Assembly (NCBI RefSeq): GCF_000328705.1 | Contig: NC_019673.1 | Coordinates: 7,699,501-7,763,500 of the forward strand | Length of the DNA: 64,000 nucleotides | Reading direction: 5' to 3' | Source of the DNA: Saccharothrix espanaensis DSM 44229 | Lineage (GTDB): Bacteria; Actinomycetota; Actinomycetes; Mycobacteriales; Pseudonocardiaceae | Shown here: one piece after another, positions 49,427 through 57,581 of the stretch | Layout: each line of letters begins with the position of its first letter | Position numbering within the stretch: position 1 is the stretch's first letter | The notes under the pieces: generated by a model | The model's database searches: none | What the model saw: the letters and a program-made list of their open reading frames with translations, nothing else | What the model was told of the DNA's origin: nothing | Translations under genes and position numbers: made by a program

Positions 49427-50371
49427 TCCCGCCTTCCCCGGCACCAGCAGCACCACCAGCCCCACCACGGCCAGCCCCACGAACACCCACACCTGTGCGC
49501 CGTCGACCACGCCGCCCTGCAACAACGCCCGCAGCCCCTCGGTCGAGAACCGGAACGGCGTCCAGGACCACAGCACCGCGCGGTAGACCGGGTCGAGCAG
49601 TTCGGGCACCTGCCCCGCCACCGCCGGTGCCATCAGGTACAGCGGCCCGAGCACGGCCATCGCGCGCAGCCCGAGCAGCCGCAACAACGCCGCCTGCACC
49701 AGGACGAACGCCGCCGCGACCAGCCCGAGGTAGCCCAGGACGTCCCACCCCAGCGGCAACGACGAGTCCCACACCGCGAAGAACCCGGCGACCACGCCCA
49801 CCCCGAGCACGGCCGCGGACAACGCCCCCAGCAGCCGCGTCCACACCGCCGCCCGGCGGACCAGCCGGACGAACGCCGCCCCGGCCACCAGTCCGGCGAC
49901 CCACAGCAACGCGCTCGCGGCCAGCGGCGCGGTCCGGCCCGCCGCCGAGGCCGGGTTCACCGTCACCACCTCGGCCCGCAGCCCCGCGCCCTGCGCCACC
50001 CCGGCCAGGACCTGCTGCGCCACCTGCGTCCCCGACGGGTTCACCGCGCCGGACAACACGATCGACGCCCCGCCGGGCGCGAGTTCGAGCACCCCGTAGA
50101 CGTCCTGCGCCGCCAGCAGCCCGCGCGCCTCCTCCGGCGTGGTGACCCGCCACACCACCTCCGCCGTCGACGCGGCACCCAGCTTGTCGGCCACCGCGCG
50201 CAACGGCGGCGGGGCGTCCGCTCCGACCGCGACCGCCAGCGGCACCTCACGGGGGTGGACCGTCGCCTGCACGCCGAACGTGAGCAGCCCCAAGACCAGC
50301 GCGACCAGCGCGCCCACGACCGCGGTGACCACCGCGACGGCCGCCGGCGGCCGGTCCTGTGGTGTGGCCAT
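49322..50371 (-). CDS. ABC-2 / YhgE-like membrane protein
   Basis: 349-aa protein: one N-terminal TM (VAVVTAVVGALVALVLGLLTFG), an extracellular domain of about 120 aa, then about five TM helices, the YhgE/Pip or ABC-2 permease layout. No ATPase is adjacent. The last 35 codons are antisense to the yjbQ-like gene; they carry no conserved feature, and an overlapping stop in another frame suggests the ancestral end lay near 49430. The ATG has GGAGG 5 nt upstream. Substrate unknown. Confidence 0.78.
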   Translation of the reverse strand: MATPQDRPPAAVAVVTAVVGALVALVLGLLTFGVQATVHPREVPLAVAVGADAPPPLRAVADKLGAASTAEVVWRVTTPEEARGLLAAQDVYGVLELAPGGASIVLSGAVNPSGTQVAQQVLAGVAQGAGLRAEVVTVNPASAAGRTAPLAASALLWVAGLVAGAAFVRLVRRAAVWTRLLGALSAAVLGVGVVAGFFAVWDSSLPLGWDVLGYLGLVAAAFVLVQAALLRLLGLRAMAVLGPLYLMAPAVAGQVPELLDPVYRAVLWSWTPFRFSTEGLRALLQGGVVDGAQVWVFVGLAVVGLVVLLVPGKAGLGGEEAQPDLADGVVDVGVDEADRLPGAERQHAP

Positions 50372-50396
50372 GATTGCCTCCAGACACGTTTTCATC

Positions 50397-50411
50397 GCTA
50401 GTTGAATTAGC
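50397..50411. promoter_or_regulatory. Near-perfect palindrome in the 49322-50371 gene leader
   Basis: GCTAGTTGAATTAGC, 7-bp arms with one mismatch around a central G, in an AT-rich patch 26 nt upstream of the ATG. Likely an operator of a TetR-type repressor that is not linked here. Confidence 0.45.
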
Positions 50412-50499
50412 AGGCTACGACCCGCCACCACCTAAGTCAACGCGTGCTGAATTTCTCGCCGGCCCTCGGACACCGGAACCGGCGCGGTACGGTTTGGCC

Positions 50500-50730
50500 G
50501 TGACACACCCAGGTGACGGGCAGAGCGGCTGGGGTGGCCAGCCTGACCCAGGCCGGCAGTACGGCGGCCAGTACGGCCGGCCCGACCTCGGCCCGCAGCA
50601 GTAAGGCGGGCCCGACCCCGGCCAGCAGCAGTACGGCGGCCAGTACGGTGGCCAGTACGGCCAGCCCGACCCGGGCCAGCAGTACCAGCCGTACGGGCAG
50701 CAGCAGTACGGCGGCTACGGCGGCCTGGGC
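50500..50730 (+). pseudogene. 5' part of membrane-protein gene, cut by an in-frame TAA
   Basis: From GTG 50500 the frame encodes a Gln/Gly/Tyr/Pro-rich cytoplasmic tail (repeats QYGGQYG, PDPGQQ) that runs in the same frame into the TM protein at 50731. At 50602-50604 the repeat codon TAC is replaced by TAA. Tail repeats continue normally after it. The promoter is intact (-10 TACGGT exactly 6 nt before the GTG). Either a recent nonsense mutation, a sequencing error, or a real gene start at 50731. Confidence 0.75.
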
Positions 50731-51516
50731 GTGTTCTCCGGCGGCGAAGGCCCGCCACCGAAGAAGAACAACACCAAGGTGTGGATCATCGTCGGCCTGG
50801 TCGTCGTGCTGATCGGCGGCGGGCTCACCACCTTCTTCCTCACCCGCGACAGCGGTTCGCAGAACGCCGCCGGCACCAGCACCTCCGCGCCGGCCCCGAC
50901 CACCACCGCGGCCAAGCCGACCACCACGTCGAAGTCCGGCACCGAGAACGCGACCTGCAAGCCCACCAAGGCGGACTGGAACTGCCTGCGGGTGCAGGAC
51001 CTGTCCTACAGCTACGACGTGCCCAAGGCGTGGGCGCCGAGCCCGATCTCGGCGGGCGTCGAGGGCATGAAGGACGTCAAGCTCACCGGCGTCACGGTCT
51101 ACGGCAACTACGACTGCGGCGGCTCGCGCTACAACCGGGGCAGCACCGGTGGCGTGGTCGTGCCGCAGGGCGACCTGGCCGCCGTGGCGAAGGACTTCGC
51201 GCAGAAGCTCGGCGCCCAGTACTACAGCTCCGGCAAGTCCGTCGACGTGAAGCTCAGCGAGCCCAAGTCGGTGAAGGTGCCCAACGGCAGCAAGGCCGAG
51301 ATCGAGGGCGTGCAGGTCGACGCCACGATCAGCACCACCGGCAGCGACTGCCTCGCGTCCAAGGGCATGGTGAAGGTGTTGGTGCTCAAGGGTTCCACCG
51401 GTTTCCACGTGTTCATGGCCAACGGCGACCTGGAAGGCGGTCCGGCCGAGCCCAAGGGGCCGACCGAAGCCGACCTCCAGGCGATGGTCGACTCCGTGAA
51501 ACCGCTGGCCTCGTGA
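50731..51516 (+). CDS. Membrane-anchored exported protein, first of two paralogues
   Basis: 261 codons from GTG 50731 (MFSGGEGPPPKKNN). One TM (VWIIVGLVVVLIGGGLTTFFL), a Thr/Ser/Pro linker, then an extracellular domain with four cysteines (NATCKPTKADWNC, NYDCGG, SDCLASK). It is paralogous to the next product: shared YDVPKAW/YEVPPSW strand, Cys after the second strand, EGV late, and a final MVDSVKPL/IMESVRPL. Full-length translation from GTG 50500 is blocked by TAA 50602. The stop overlaps the next gene (GTGA). Function unknown. Confidence 0.8.
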   Translation: MFSGGEGPPPKKNNTKVWIIVGLVVVLIGGGLTTFFLTRDSGSQNAAGTSTSAPAPTTTAAKPTTTSKSGTENATCKPTKADWNCLRVQDLSYSYDVPKAWAPSPISAGVEGMKDVKLTGVTVYGNYDCGGSRYNRGSTGGVVVPQGDLAAVAKDFAQKLGAQYYSSGKSVDVKLSEPKSVKVPNGSKAEIEGVQVDATISTTGSDCLASKGMVKVLVLKGSTGFHVFMANGDLEGGPAEPKGPTEADLQAMVDSVKPLAS

Positions 51517-52199
51517 GCTACACCGGACTCGGCGTCTACCAGCAGCAGCCGAAACCGCCCAACCGCCGCCCGCTGTGGATCGCGCTCGCCGTGGCCGGCG
51601 TGCTCGCGGTCGTCGGCGGCGGCACCGCGGCCGTGCTGCTCACCGGGAACGACGCGACATCCGCGCCCACCACCTCCGCCACCACCACGGCGAAACCCGA
51701 CTGGACCGTGGTCGAGGACACCCAGGCCGGTCTGCGCTACGAGGTGCCGCCGTCCTGGGAGACCAGTCCCGTCGGCACGGTCGGCGCGGTCCGGCTGACC
51801 AAGTCCCAGGTCTCGCGGCCGTTCGACTGCCAGGGCCGCAACATGATCCAGGCGATGGTGGCGTCCGGGACCGCGACCGGCGAGGTGCCCGACGTCGCCG
51901 AGGCGCTGATCGTGGAGATCGCCCGCACCAGCTACACCGTCGAGGGCCAGAAGCCCAAGCTGGGCAAGCCCGAGGTGCGCGGCGTCGAGGAGCACACCGT
52001 GGCCTCCGTCGAGGTCACGCCCAGCGCGGTGAGCCCCTGCTACGCGCCCAAGGCGACGGTTCGGGCCTACGCCAGGTCCACCAGGTCGTCGAAGGTGGCC
52101 GTTCTGGTGCTCAACGTCGCCGAAGGCGGGCCGTACGTCGCGGAAGGGCCCAGCGAGGACGACGTGAACCGGATCATGGAAAGCGTGCGCCCCCTGTGA
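51513..52199 (+). CDS. Membrane-anchored exported protein, second paralogue
   Basis: 228-aa protein: short Gln/Pro-rich N-terminus (YQQQPKPPNRR), TM (WIALAVAGVLAVVGGGTAAVLL), Thr linker, extracellular domain with two cysteines (FDCQG, SPCYAP). Paralogous to the preceding product and co-transcribed through the GTGA overlap; the stop overlaps the HAD gene in the same way. Possibly a surface lipoprotein-like sensor; function unknown. Confidence 0.83.
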   Translation: MSYTGLGVYQQQPKPPNRRPLWIALAVAGVLAVVGGGTAAVLLTGNDATSAPTTSATTTAKPDWTVVEDTQAGLRYEVPPSWETSPVGTVGAVRLTKSQVSRPFDCQGRNMIQAMVASGTATGEVPDVAEALIVEIARTSYTVEGQKPKLGKPEVRGVEEHTVASVEVTPSAVSPCYAPKATVRAYARSTRSSKVAVLVLNVAEGGPYVAEGPSEDDVNRIMESVRPL

Positions 52200-52951
52200 A
52201 AACGCCCACCCCCACCTCACCCACCGCCACCTCACCCACCTCACTCACCGCGAACACCGCCGCCGCTGTGGACACCTTGGTCCTGTGGGACATCGACCTC
52301 ACCCTGATCGACGCGCGCGGCCTGGGCCACACCTGGTACCGCACCGCGCTGCACGCCGTGGCCGGGCTGGAACTCGTGCACACGCCGAGCTTCCCCGGCC
52401 GCACCGAGCGCGCGATCACCCAGGAACTGCTGCTGGCGCACGACTTGGAGCCGACCGAGGAGCTGATCTCCCGGCTGCACACCGAGCTGATCGACGTGGC
52501 GACCAGGGAGCACACCGAGCTGCCAACGCACGGCCACGCGCTGCCCGGCGCGGCCGAGGCCCTGGAGGCGTTGGCGCGCCAGGAGAACGTGGTGCAGTCG
52601 CTGGTCACCGGCAACCTGGTGGAGATCGCCCGGTTCAAGCTCGCCGCGTTCGACCTGCACCACCACGTCGACTTCGAGATCGGCGGCTACGGCACCGTGT
52701 CCGAGCACCGGCCGGCCCTCGTGCTGGACGCCGTGCGGCGGGCGTCGGCCAAGCACGGCAAGGACTTCTCGGCGGTCGTCATCGGCGACACCCCGCACGA
52801 CGTCCACGCCGCCCTGCACCACGGCGCTTTCGCCATCGGCGTCGCCACCGGCCGCAGCACCGCCGACGAACTCCGCGACTCCGGGGCGCACATCGTCCTG
52901 GCCGACCTCTCGGACACTTCCGCTGTCCTCTCAGCGGTCTTGCACCGCTAG
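52196..52951 (+). CDS. HAD-superfamily phosphatase
   Basis: 251-aa hydrolase. Motif I LWDIDLTLID (nucleophile Asp, DxDxT), motif II VTGN, motif IV VIGDTPHDVHAA, cap domain between I and II. Phosphoglycolate-phosphatase-like but substrate not assignable. N-terminal 25 residues are Thr/Pro/Ser-rich. It is the third gene of the operon and overlaps the membrane-protein gene by 4 nt. Confidence 0.9.
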   Translation: MKTPTPTSPTATSPTSLTANTAAAVDTLVLWDIDLTLIDARGLGHTWYRTALHAVAGLELVHTPSFPGRTERAITQELLLAHDLEPTEELISRLHTELIDVATREHTELPTHGHALPGAAEALEALARQENVVQSLVTGNLVEIARFKLAAFDLHHHVDFEIGGYGTVSEHRPALVLDAVRRASAKHGKDFSAVVIGDTPHDVHAALHHGAFAIGVATGRSTADELRDSGAHIVLADLSDTSAVLSAVLHR

Positions 52952-52985
52952 TCCCAGCCGGCTGCTCCACCCACCCAACGCAAAA

Positions 52986-53011
52986 CGGGGCCCGACACAA
53001 ACCGGGCCCCG
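52986..53011. terminator. Bidirectional terminator between HAD gene and proS
   Basis: 9-bp stem CGGGGCCCG / CGGGCCCCG (52986-52994 with 53003-53011), 8-nt loop, in the 95-bp gap between convergent genes. Confidence 0.8.
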
Positions 53012-53046
53012 CCTCGCCACACTGTCACACCAGCCGCGCTCTCACA

Positions 53047-54792
53047 TCAGCCGCGCACAACGTCCAGCAGGTGCTGCACCGCGTCCGCCACCGCGACCTC
53101 CACCCGCTCGCCCGACCGGCGGTCCTTGACCTCGACCAGACCGTTCGCCAGCCCGCGCCCCACCACCAGGATGGTCGGCACGCCGATCAGCTCGGCGTCG
53201 GCGAACTTCACGCCGGGGCTGGCCTTGCGGTCGTCCAGCAGCACCTTGAGCCCGGCCGCCGACAGCTCGCCTGCGAGCCGCTCGCCGCCCGCCAGCAGGG
53301 TCTCGTCCTTGCCCGCCACCACCACGTGCACGTCCGCCGGCGCGACGTTGCGGGGCCAGATCAGGCCGCGGTCGTCGTGGCTCTGCTCGGCGATCGCCGC
53401 CACCAGGCGGGACACGCCGATGCCGTAGGAGCCCATGGTGATCCGGACCGGCCGGCTGTCCGGACCCAGCGCGTCCAGCGAGAACGCGTCCGCGTACTTG
53501 CGGCCCAGCTGGAAGATGTGGCCGATCTCGATGCCACGCGCGGCGACCAGCACGCCCTGACCGTCCGGCGACGGGTCGCCCTCGCGCACCTCGGCCACGT
53601 CGATCGTGCCGTCGGGGGTGAAGTCGCGGCCCTGCACCAGGTCCACCACGTGGTGGTCGGCCTTGTCCGCGCCGGTCACCCACGCCGTGCCGCGCACCAC
53701 GCGCGGGTCGACCAGGTAGCGCACGCCGTTGGCCTGGAGCGCGGCCGGGCCGATGTAGCCCTTGACCAGGAACGCGTTCTTCGCGAAGTCGGACTCCTCC
53801 AGCATCGCCACCTCGGCGGGCTCGACGGCCGCCTCCAGGCGCTTGAAGTCCACCTCGCGGTCGCCGGGCAGGCCGATGGCCAGCAGCTCCGGGCCCTTGC
53901 CCGGGGCGATGAGCTTGACCAGGACGTTCTTCAGCGTGTCGGCCGCGGTGAAGGTCCGGCCCAGGCCCGCGCCGTTGAGGAACGCGACCAGCGACTCGAT
54001 GGTCGGCGTGTCGGGCGTGTGGTGGACCTGCGCCGCGGGCTTGTCCTCGACCGACTGCTCGGCGGGCGGGGTCGTGGTCACCGCCTCGACGTTGGCCGCG
54101 TAGTCCGACTCGGTGCTGCGCACGAAGGTGTCCTCGCCGGTCGGCGCGACGGCCAGGAACTCCTCCGACGCCGACCCGCCCATCGCGCCGGACGTCGCCG
54201 CCACGATCACGTAGTCCATGCCCAGCCGGTCGAAGATCCGGATGTAGGCGTCCCGGTGCTTGCCGTAGGACTCCGACAGGCCCTCGTCGGTGAGGTCGAA
54301 GGAGTACGAGTCCTTCATGAGGAACTCGCGGCCGCGCAGGATGCCCGCGCGGGGGCGCGCCTCGTCGCGGTACTTGGTCTGGATCTGGTAGAGCGTGACC
54401 GGGTAGTCCTTGTACGACGAGTACTCGCCCTTCACGGTGAGCGCGAACAGCTCCTCGTGGGTGGGCCCGAGCAGGTAGTCCGCGCCCTTGCGGTCCTTGA
54501 GCCGGAAGAGGTTCGGGCCGTACTCGGTCCACCGGTCGGTGGCCTCGTAGGGCTCCTTCGGCAGCAGCGCGGGGAACTGGATCTCCTGCGCGCCGAAGGC
54601 GTCCATCTCCTCGCGCACGACCCGCTCGACGTTGCGCAACACCCGCAGGCCCAGCGGCAGCCACGAGTACCCGCCCGGTGCGACGCGGCGGACGTAGCCG
54701 GCGCGGACCAACAGCTTGTGGCTGGGTACTTCGGCGTCGGCCGGATCCTCGCGCAAGGTGCGCAGGAACAGCGACGACATCCTCGTGATCAC
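53047..54792 (-). CDS. proS: Proline--tRNA ligase (bacterial type)
   Basis: 581-aa class II aminoacyl-tRNA synthetase charging tRNA-Pro. Motifs: GPTHEELF and YQIQTKYRDEARPRAGILRGREFLMKDSYSFD (motif 2, split), the inserted YbaK-like editing domain (about 230-400), motif 3 GSYGIGVSRLVAA, and an anticodon-binding domain. Bacterial long form with editing domain. The GTG start has GAGGAG 8 nt upstream; ATG four codons later is possible. Promoter TTGGAA-N19-TACCCT precedes it. Confidence 0.97.
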   Translation of the reverse strand: MITRMSSLFLRTLREDPADAEVPSHKLLVRAGYVRRVAPGGYSWLPLGLRVLRNVERVVREEMDAFGAQEIQFPALLPKEPYEATDRWTEYGPNLFRLKDRKGADYLLGPTHEELFALTVKGEYSSYKDYPVTLYQIQTKYRDEARPRAGILRGREFLMKDSYSFDLTDEGLSESYGKHRDAYIRIFDRLGMDYVIVAATSGAMGGSASEEFLAVAPTGEDTFVRSTESDYAANVEAVTTTPPAEQSVEDKPAAQVHHTPDTPTIESLVAFLNGAGLGRTFTAADTLKNVLVKLIAPGKGPELLAIGLPGDREVDFKRLEAAVEPAEVAMLEESDFAKNAFLVKGYIGPAALQANGVRYLVDPRVVRGTAWVTGADKADHHVVDLVQGRDFTPDGTIDVAEVREGDPSPDGQGVLVAARGIEIGHIFQLGRKYADAFSLDALGPDSRPVRITMGSYGIGVSRLVAAIAEQSHDDRGLIWPRNVAPADVHVVVAGKDETLLAGGERLAGELSAAGLKVLLDDRKASPGVKFADAELIGVPTILVVGRGLANGLVEVKDRRSGERVEVAVADAVQHLLDVVRG

Positions 54793-54827
54793 GGTGGGTG
54801 CTCCTCGTGGGGCCGGTTGTCCCACGA

Positions 54828-54858
54828 AGGGTAGTGAACCCCGTCCCACCAGTTCCAA
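54828..54858 (-). promoter_or_regulatory. proS promoter
   Basis: -35 TTGGAA (54858-54853), 19-nt spacer, -10 TACCCT (54833-54828) on the minus strand. The transcript leader would be about 29 nt. I see no T-box-like structure. Confidence 0.5.
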
Positions 54859-55067
54859 CGGGTTCCTGCGCGCTTTTCGTCCCCCCACCACCGACACACC
54901 ACCGACCAGGCCACCGACCCTGCCATCGACACCGCCGCGCGCCACGCTCCGCACGCGGGACCACCACCCCCCGCCCCAGGCCGCCGAAGTCCCCACATCG
55001 GCACGTCCGAGCAGGTCACAGCCTCACCGACGGCGGATTGTCGGTGGGCGGGGCTACCTTCCCGGAC

Positions 55068-55418
55068 ATGACGCTGACGATCGGCATGATCACCATCGAC
55101 ACCGCGGACCCGCACAAGCTCGCGGAGTTCTGGACCAAGGCGCTGGACACCGAGGTGCGGCACGACTGGGGCGAGTTCCTCATCATCGGCCCCGCCGTCG
55201 AGGGCGGCCTGCAACTGGGCCTGCAACGGGCGGACGACATCGCCCCCGGCAAGAACCGGGTGCACTTCGACGCGCACGTGCCCGACCGGGCCGCCGAGGT
55301 GGCCAGACTCGTGGAGCTGGGGGCGACCGAGGTGGCCGAGCACACCGTGCCGGGCCTGACCTGGACCGTGCTGGCCGACCCGGACGGCAACCAGTTCTGC
55401 GTGGGTCAACCGGGCTGA
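55068..55418 (+). CDS. VOC-family (glyoxalase-like) protein
   Basis: 116-aa vicinal-oxygen-chelate domain protein with the two beta-alpha-beta modules (MTLTIGMITIDTADPHKLAEF...; DPDGNQFCV at the end). One-domain proteins of this type are usually dimeric and may be dioxygenases, antibiotic-binding or glyoxalase-like; a metal site of His/Glu is plausible but the role is unknown. The -10 TACCTT ends exactly 7 nt before the ATG. Confidence 0.87.
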   Translation: MTLTIGMITIDTADPHKLAEFWTKALDTEVRHDWGEFLIIGPAVEGGLQLGLQRADDIAPGKNRVHFDAHVPDRAAEVARLVELGATEVAEHTVPGLTWTVLADPDGNQFCVGQPG

Positions 55419-55453
55419 GCGCCGGCCGGCGGCACGGCCTAGGCTCCCGGTCC

Positions 55454-56185
55454 GTGCTGGTACTGCTCCCCCCGTCGGAGACCAAGGCGATCGGCGGCGC
55501 GGGCGCGCCGCTGGACCTCGACCTGCTCACGCGCCCCGAGCTGAACCCGGTCCGCGCGAAGCTGGTCGACGCCCTGGTCGACCTGGCCGCCGACGTGCCC
55601 GCGAGCCTGGCCGTGCTGGGCCTGTCCGAGCGGCAGGAGGCCGAGGTCGCGCGCAACGCCGAGCTGCGCACCGCGCCGACCATGCCGGCGCTGGAGCGCT
55701 ACACCGGCGTGCTCTACGACAACCTCGACCTCAAGACCCTCACCAAGGCCGAACGCTCCCGCGCCGCCGGTCGGCTGGCGGTCGCGTCCGCCCTGTTCGG
55801 GATCGTGCACGGCGGCGACCCGATCCCGGCCTACCGGCTCTCCGGTGGCAGCGTGCTGCCCGCGACCGGCCCGCTGGGCTCGCTCTGGCGACCCGTGCTC
55901 ACGCCCGCCCTGGCCGACACCCCGGTGATCGACCTGCGGTCGGCGCCCTACAGCTCGCTGGCGAAGGTCCCGCACGCCATCACGGTCCGGGTGGTCACCG
56001 AGGACCCGAGGGGGCGGCGGCAGGCGGTCAGCCACTTCAACAAGGCCCACAAGGGCCTGCTCGCGCGGGCCATCGTGCGGTCCCGCGCCGAGGTGGGATC
56101 GGTCCGCTCCCTGGTCAAGATCGCCGCCGCCGGCGGTCTCCGGCTGGAGCCCACCGGCGAGCGCGCGCTCGACCTGATCGTCTGA
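55454..56185 (+). CDS. yaaA: Peroxide-stress protein YaaA
   Basis: 243-aa YaaA/DUF328 protein, which limits free iron during hydrogen peroxide stress in E. coli. Family start LVLLPPSETKAIGG and middle LYDNLDLKTLTKAERSRAAGRL, end VSHFNKAHKGLLAR, all conserved. The GTG start has TAGGCT 8 nt upstream. It lies 35 bp after the VOC gene and probably has its own promoter. Confidence 0.93.
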   Translation: MLVLLPPSETKAIGGAGAPLDLDLLTRPELNPVRAKLVDALVDLAADVPASLAVLGLSERQEAEVARNAELRTAPTMPALERYTGVLYDNLDLKTLTKAERSRAAGRLAVASALFGIVHGGDPIPAYRLSGGSVLPATGPLGSLWRPVLTPALADTPVIDLRSAPYSSLAKVPHAITVRVVTEDPRGRRQAVSHFNKAHKGLLARAIVRSRAEVGSVRSLVKIAAAGGLRLEPTGERALDLIV

Positions 56186-56215
56186 TCCCCTCTTCCGCGC
56201 CTTCACACCCACCGA

Positions 56216-56485
56216 TCACGTCTGCGCCCGGACACCCGCGCACACATCACCCACGCACCCCGCTGACACCGAGCGGACGGTGAGGGGCGTCTTGGCGCGG
56301 GGCCGGTCGGCCACCGCCGCCTCCCTGACCGCGTGCAGTTCGGTCCGCACGCGAGCCAGGTCGCGGTCCTCGACGTCGTGGCTGCCCGCGAGCCGGGACC
56401 CGAGGCGGGCGTCGCGGTGGTGGTTGCGCTCCAGTCCGTAGACCACGAGCGCCAGGACGGTCAGTACGACAAGCAGTGCGGTCAT
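56216..56485 (-). CDS. Small membrane protein divergent from the AraC-type regulator
   Basis: 89-aa protein: N-terminal TM (MTALLVVLTVLALVVYGLE) and a charged soluble tail with a Cys pair near the C-terminus (GCVGDVC). Unknown function. ATG 56485 has the -10 CATAGT exactly 7 nt upstream, with -35 TTGTGG at 17 nt spacing; the -35 lies inside the palindrome shared with the AraC-type gene. A long-start ORF from 56521 is rejected because it would run through that promoter. Confidence 0.72.
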   Translation of the reverse strand: MTALLVVLTVLALVVYGLERNHHRDARLGSRLAGSHDVEDRDLARVRTELHAVREAAVADRPRAKTPLTVRSVSAGCVGDVCAGVRAQT

Positions 56486-56571
56486 GGCGCCAACTATGCG
56501 ACCCGCAACATACTGCCACAATTGGCAGTTCTGCCGTTGTCCGTCAAGATCCTGCCAGCTATCCTCGGACC
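56486..56571. promoter_or_regulatory. Back-to-back leaderless promoters with shared palindromic operator
   Basis: Rightward: -35 TTGTCC (56537-56542), 17-nt spacer, -10 TATCCT (56560-56565), 6 nt, ATG 56572. Leftward: -35 TTGTGG (56521-56516), 17-nt spacer, -10 CATAGT (56498-56493), 7 nt, ATG 56485. A perfect palindrome ACTGCCA-CAAT-TGGCAGT (56512-56529) covers the leftward -35. Further CTGCC half-sites at 56531 and 56552 are spaced 18-21 bp, the AraC direct-repeat interval. Confidence 0.68.
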
Positions 56572-57504
56572 ATGCTCACCTCCGTGGCCGTGCCCGTGAT
56601 CGAGGGACTGGCACCGTTCGAGTTCGGTGTGATCTGCGAGGTCTTCGGGATCGACCGCACCGAGGAGGACGTGCCGCTGATCGACTTCAAGGTGTGCGGC
56701 GAGCACCCCGGCCGGCCGGTCCGCACGAACGTCGGCGCGTCCTTGGTGCCCGACCACGGCTTCGACGCGCTGCTGTCCGCCGACCTGGTGGCCGTCCCGG
56801 CGTTCGCGATCCGCGACGGCTACCCGCCGGCCCTGCTCGACGCGCTGCGCCGGGCGTCCACCGTGCTGTCGGTGTGCAGCGGGTCGTTCGCGCTCGGCGC
56901 GGCCGGCCTGCTGGACGGCCGGCGGTGCACCACCCACTGGCGGCACGCCGACGAGCTGTCGGCCCGCTTCCCGCTCGCCCACGTCGACCCGGACGTGCTG
57001 TTCGTGGACGAGGGCGACCTGATCACCAGCGCCGGCACGGCGGCCGGCATCGACGCGTGCCTGCACCTGGTCCGCCGCGAACTCGGCTCCACCATCGCGA
57101 CCACCATCGCCCGGCGGATGGTCGTCGCCCCGCAGCGCGACGGCGGCCAGCGCCAGTTCATCCAGCCCACCGCCATTCAGGCCGACAGCCTCCAGCCGAC
57201 GCTCGCGTGGATGCTGGACGCGCTCGACACAGAGCACTCCGTGGCCGGTCTCGCTGAGCACGCGCGGATGTCCGAACGCACCTTCGCCCGCCGGTTCGCC
57301 GCCGAGACCGGCACCACCCCGCACCGCTGGCTGACCACTCAACGGGTGTTGCGCGCGCGTCAACTGCTGGAGGAGACGGAACTGGGCGTGGAGACCATCG
57401 CCCACCGATGCGGTTTCGGCACAGCCGCGTTGATGCGGCACCACTTCACCGCGGTGGTCGGCTTGTCCCCCAAGGACTATCGGCGGTCTTTCGCTCACCG
57501 GTAA
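56572..57504 (+). CDS. GATase1-like AraC-family regulator (FtrA/GlxA type)
   Basis: 310-aa regulator. N-terminal DJ-1/PfpI-like (GATase1) sensor domain with LSVCSGSFALGAAGLLDGR (nucleophile elbow Cys in VCSG), then a C-terminal AraC double HTH (SVAGLAEHARMSERTFARRFAAETGTTPH, then LGVETIAHRCGFGTAALMRHHF). Such proteins respond to small molecules and switch catabolic genes. Its promoter is leaderless (see 56486-56571) and it likely autoregulates and controls the divergent small membrane protein. Confidence 0.93.
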   Translation: MLTSVAVPVIEGLAPFEFGVICEVFGIDRTEEDVPLIDFKVCGEHPGRPVRTNVGASLVPDHGFDALLSADLVAVPAFAIRDGYPPALLDALRRASTVLSVCSGSFALGAAGLLDGRRCTTHWRHADELSARFPLAHVDPDVLFVDEGDLITSAGTAAGIDACLHLVRRELGSTIATTIARRMVVAPQRDGGQRQFIQPTAIQADSLQPTLAWMLDALDTEHSVAGLAEHARMSERTFARRFAAETGTTPHRWLTTQRVLRARQLLEETELGVETIAHRCGFGTAALMRHHFTAVVGLSPKDYRRSFAHR

Positions 57505-57581
57505 CCAGTCGGGAGCCGCCAAAAGCGTGACTCAGCGCAGTGATTTGTCACCTCGCGTGATGCTCCTGCCACAATGCCGGA

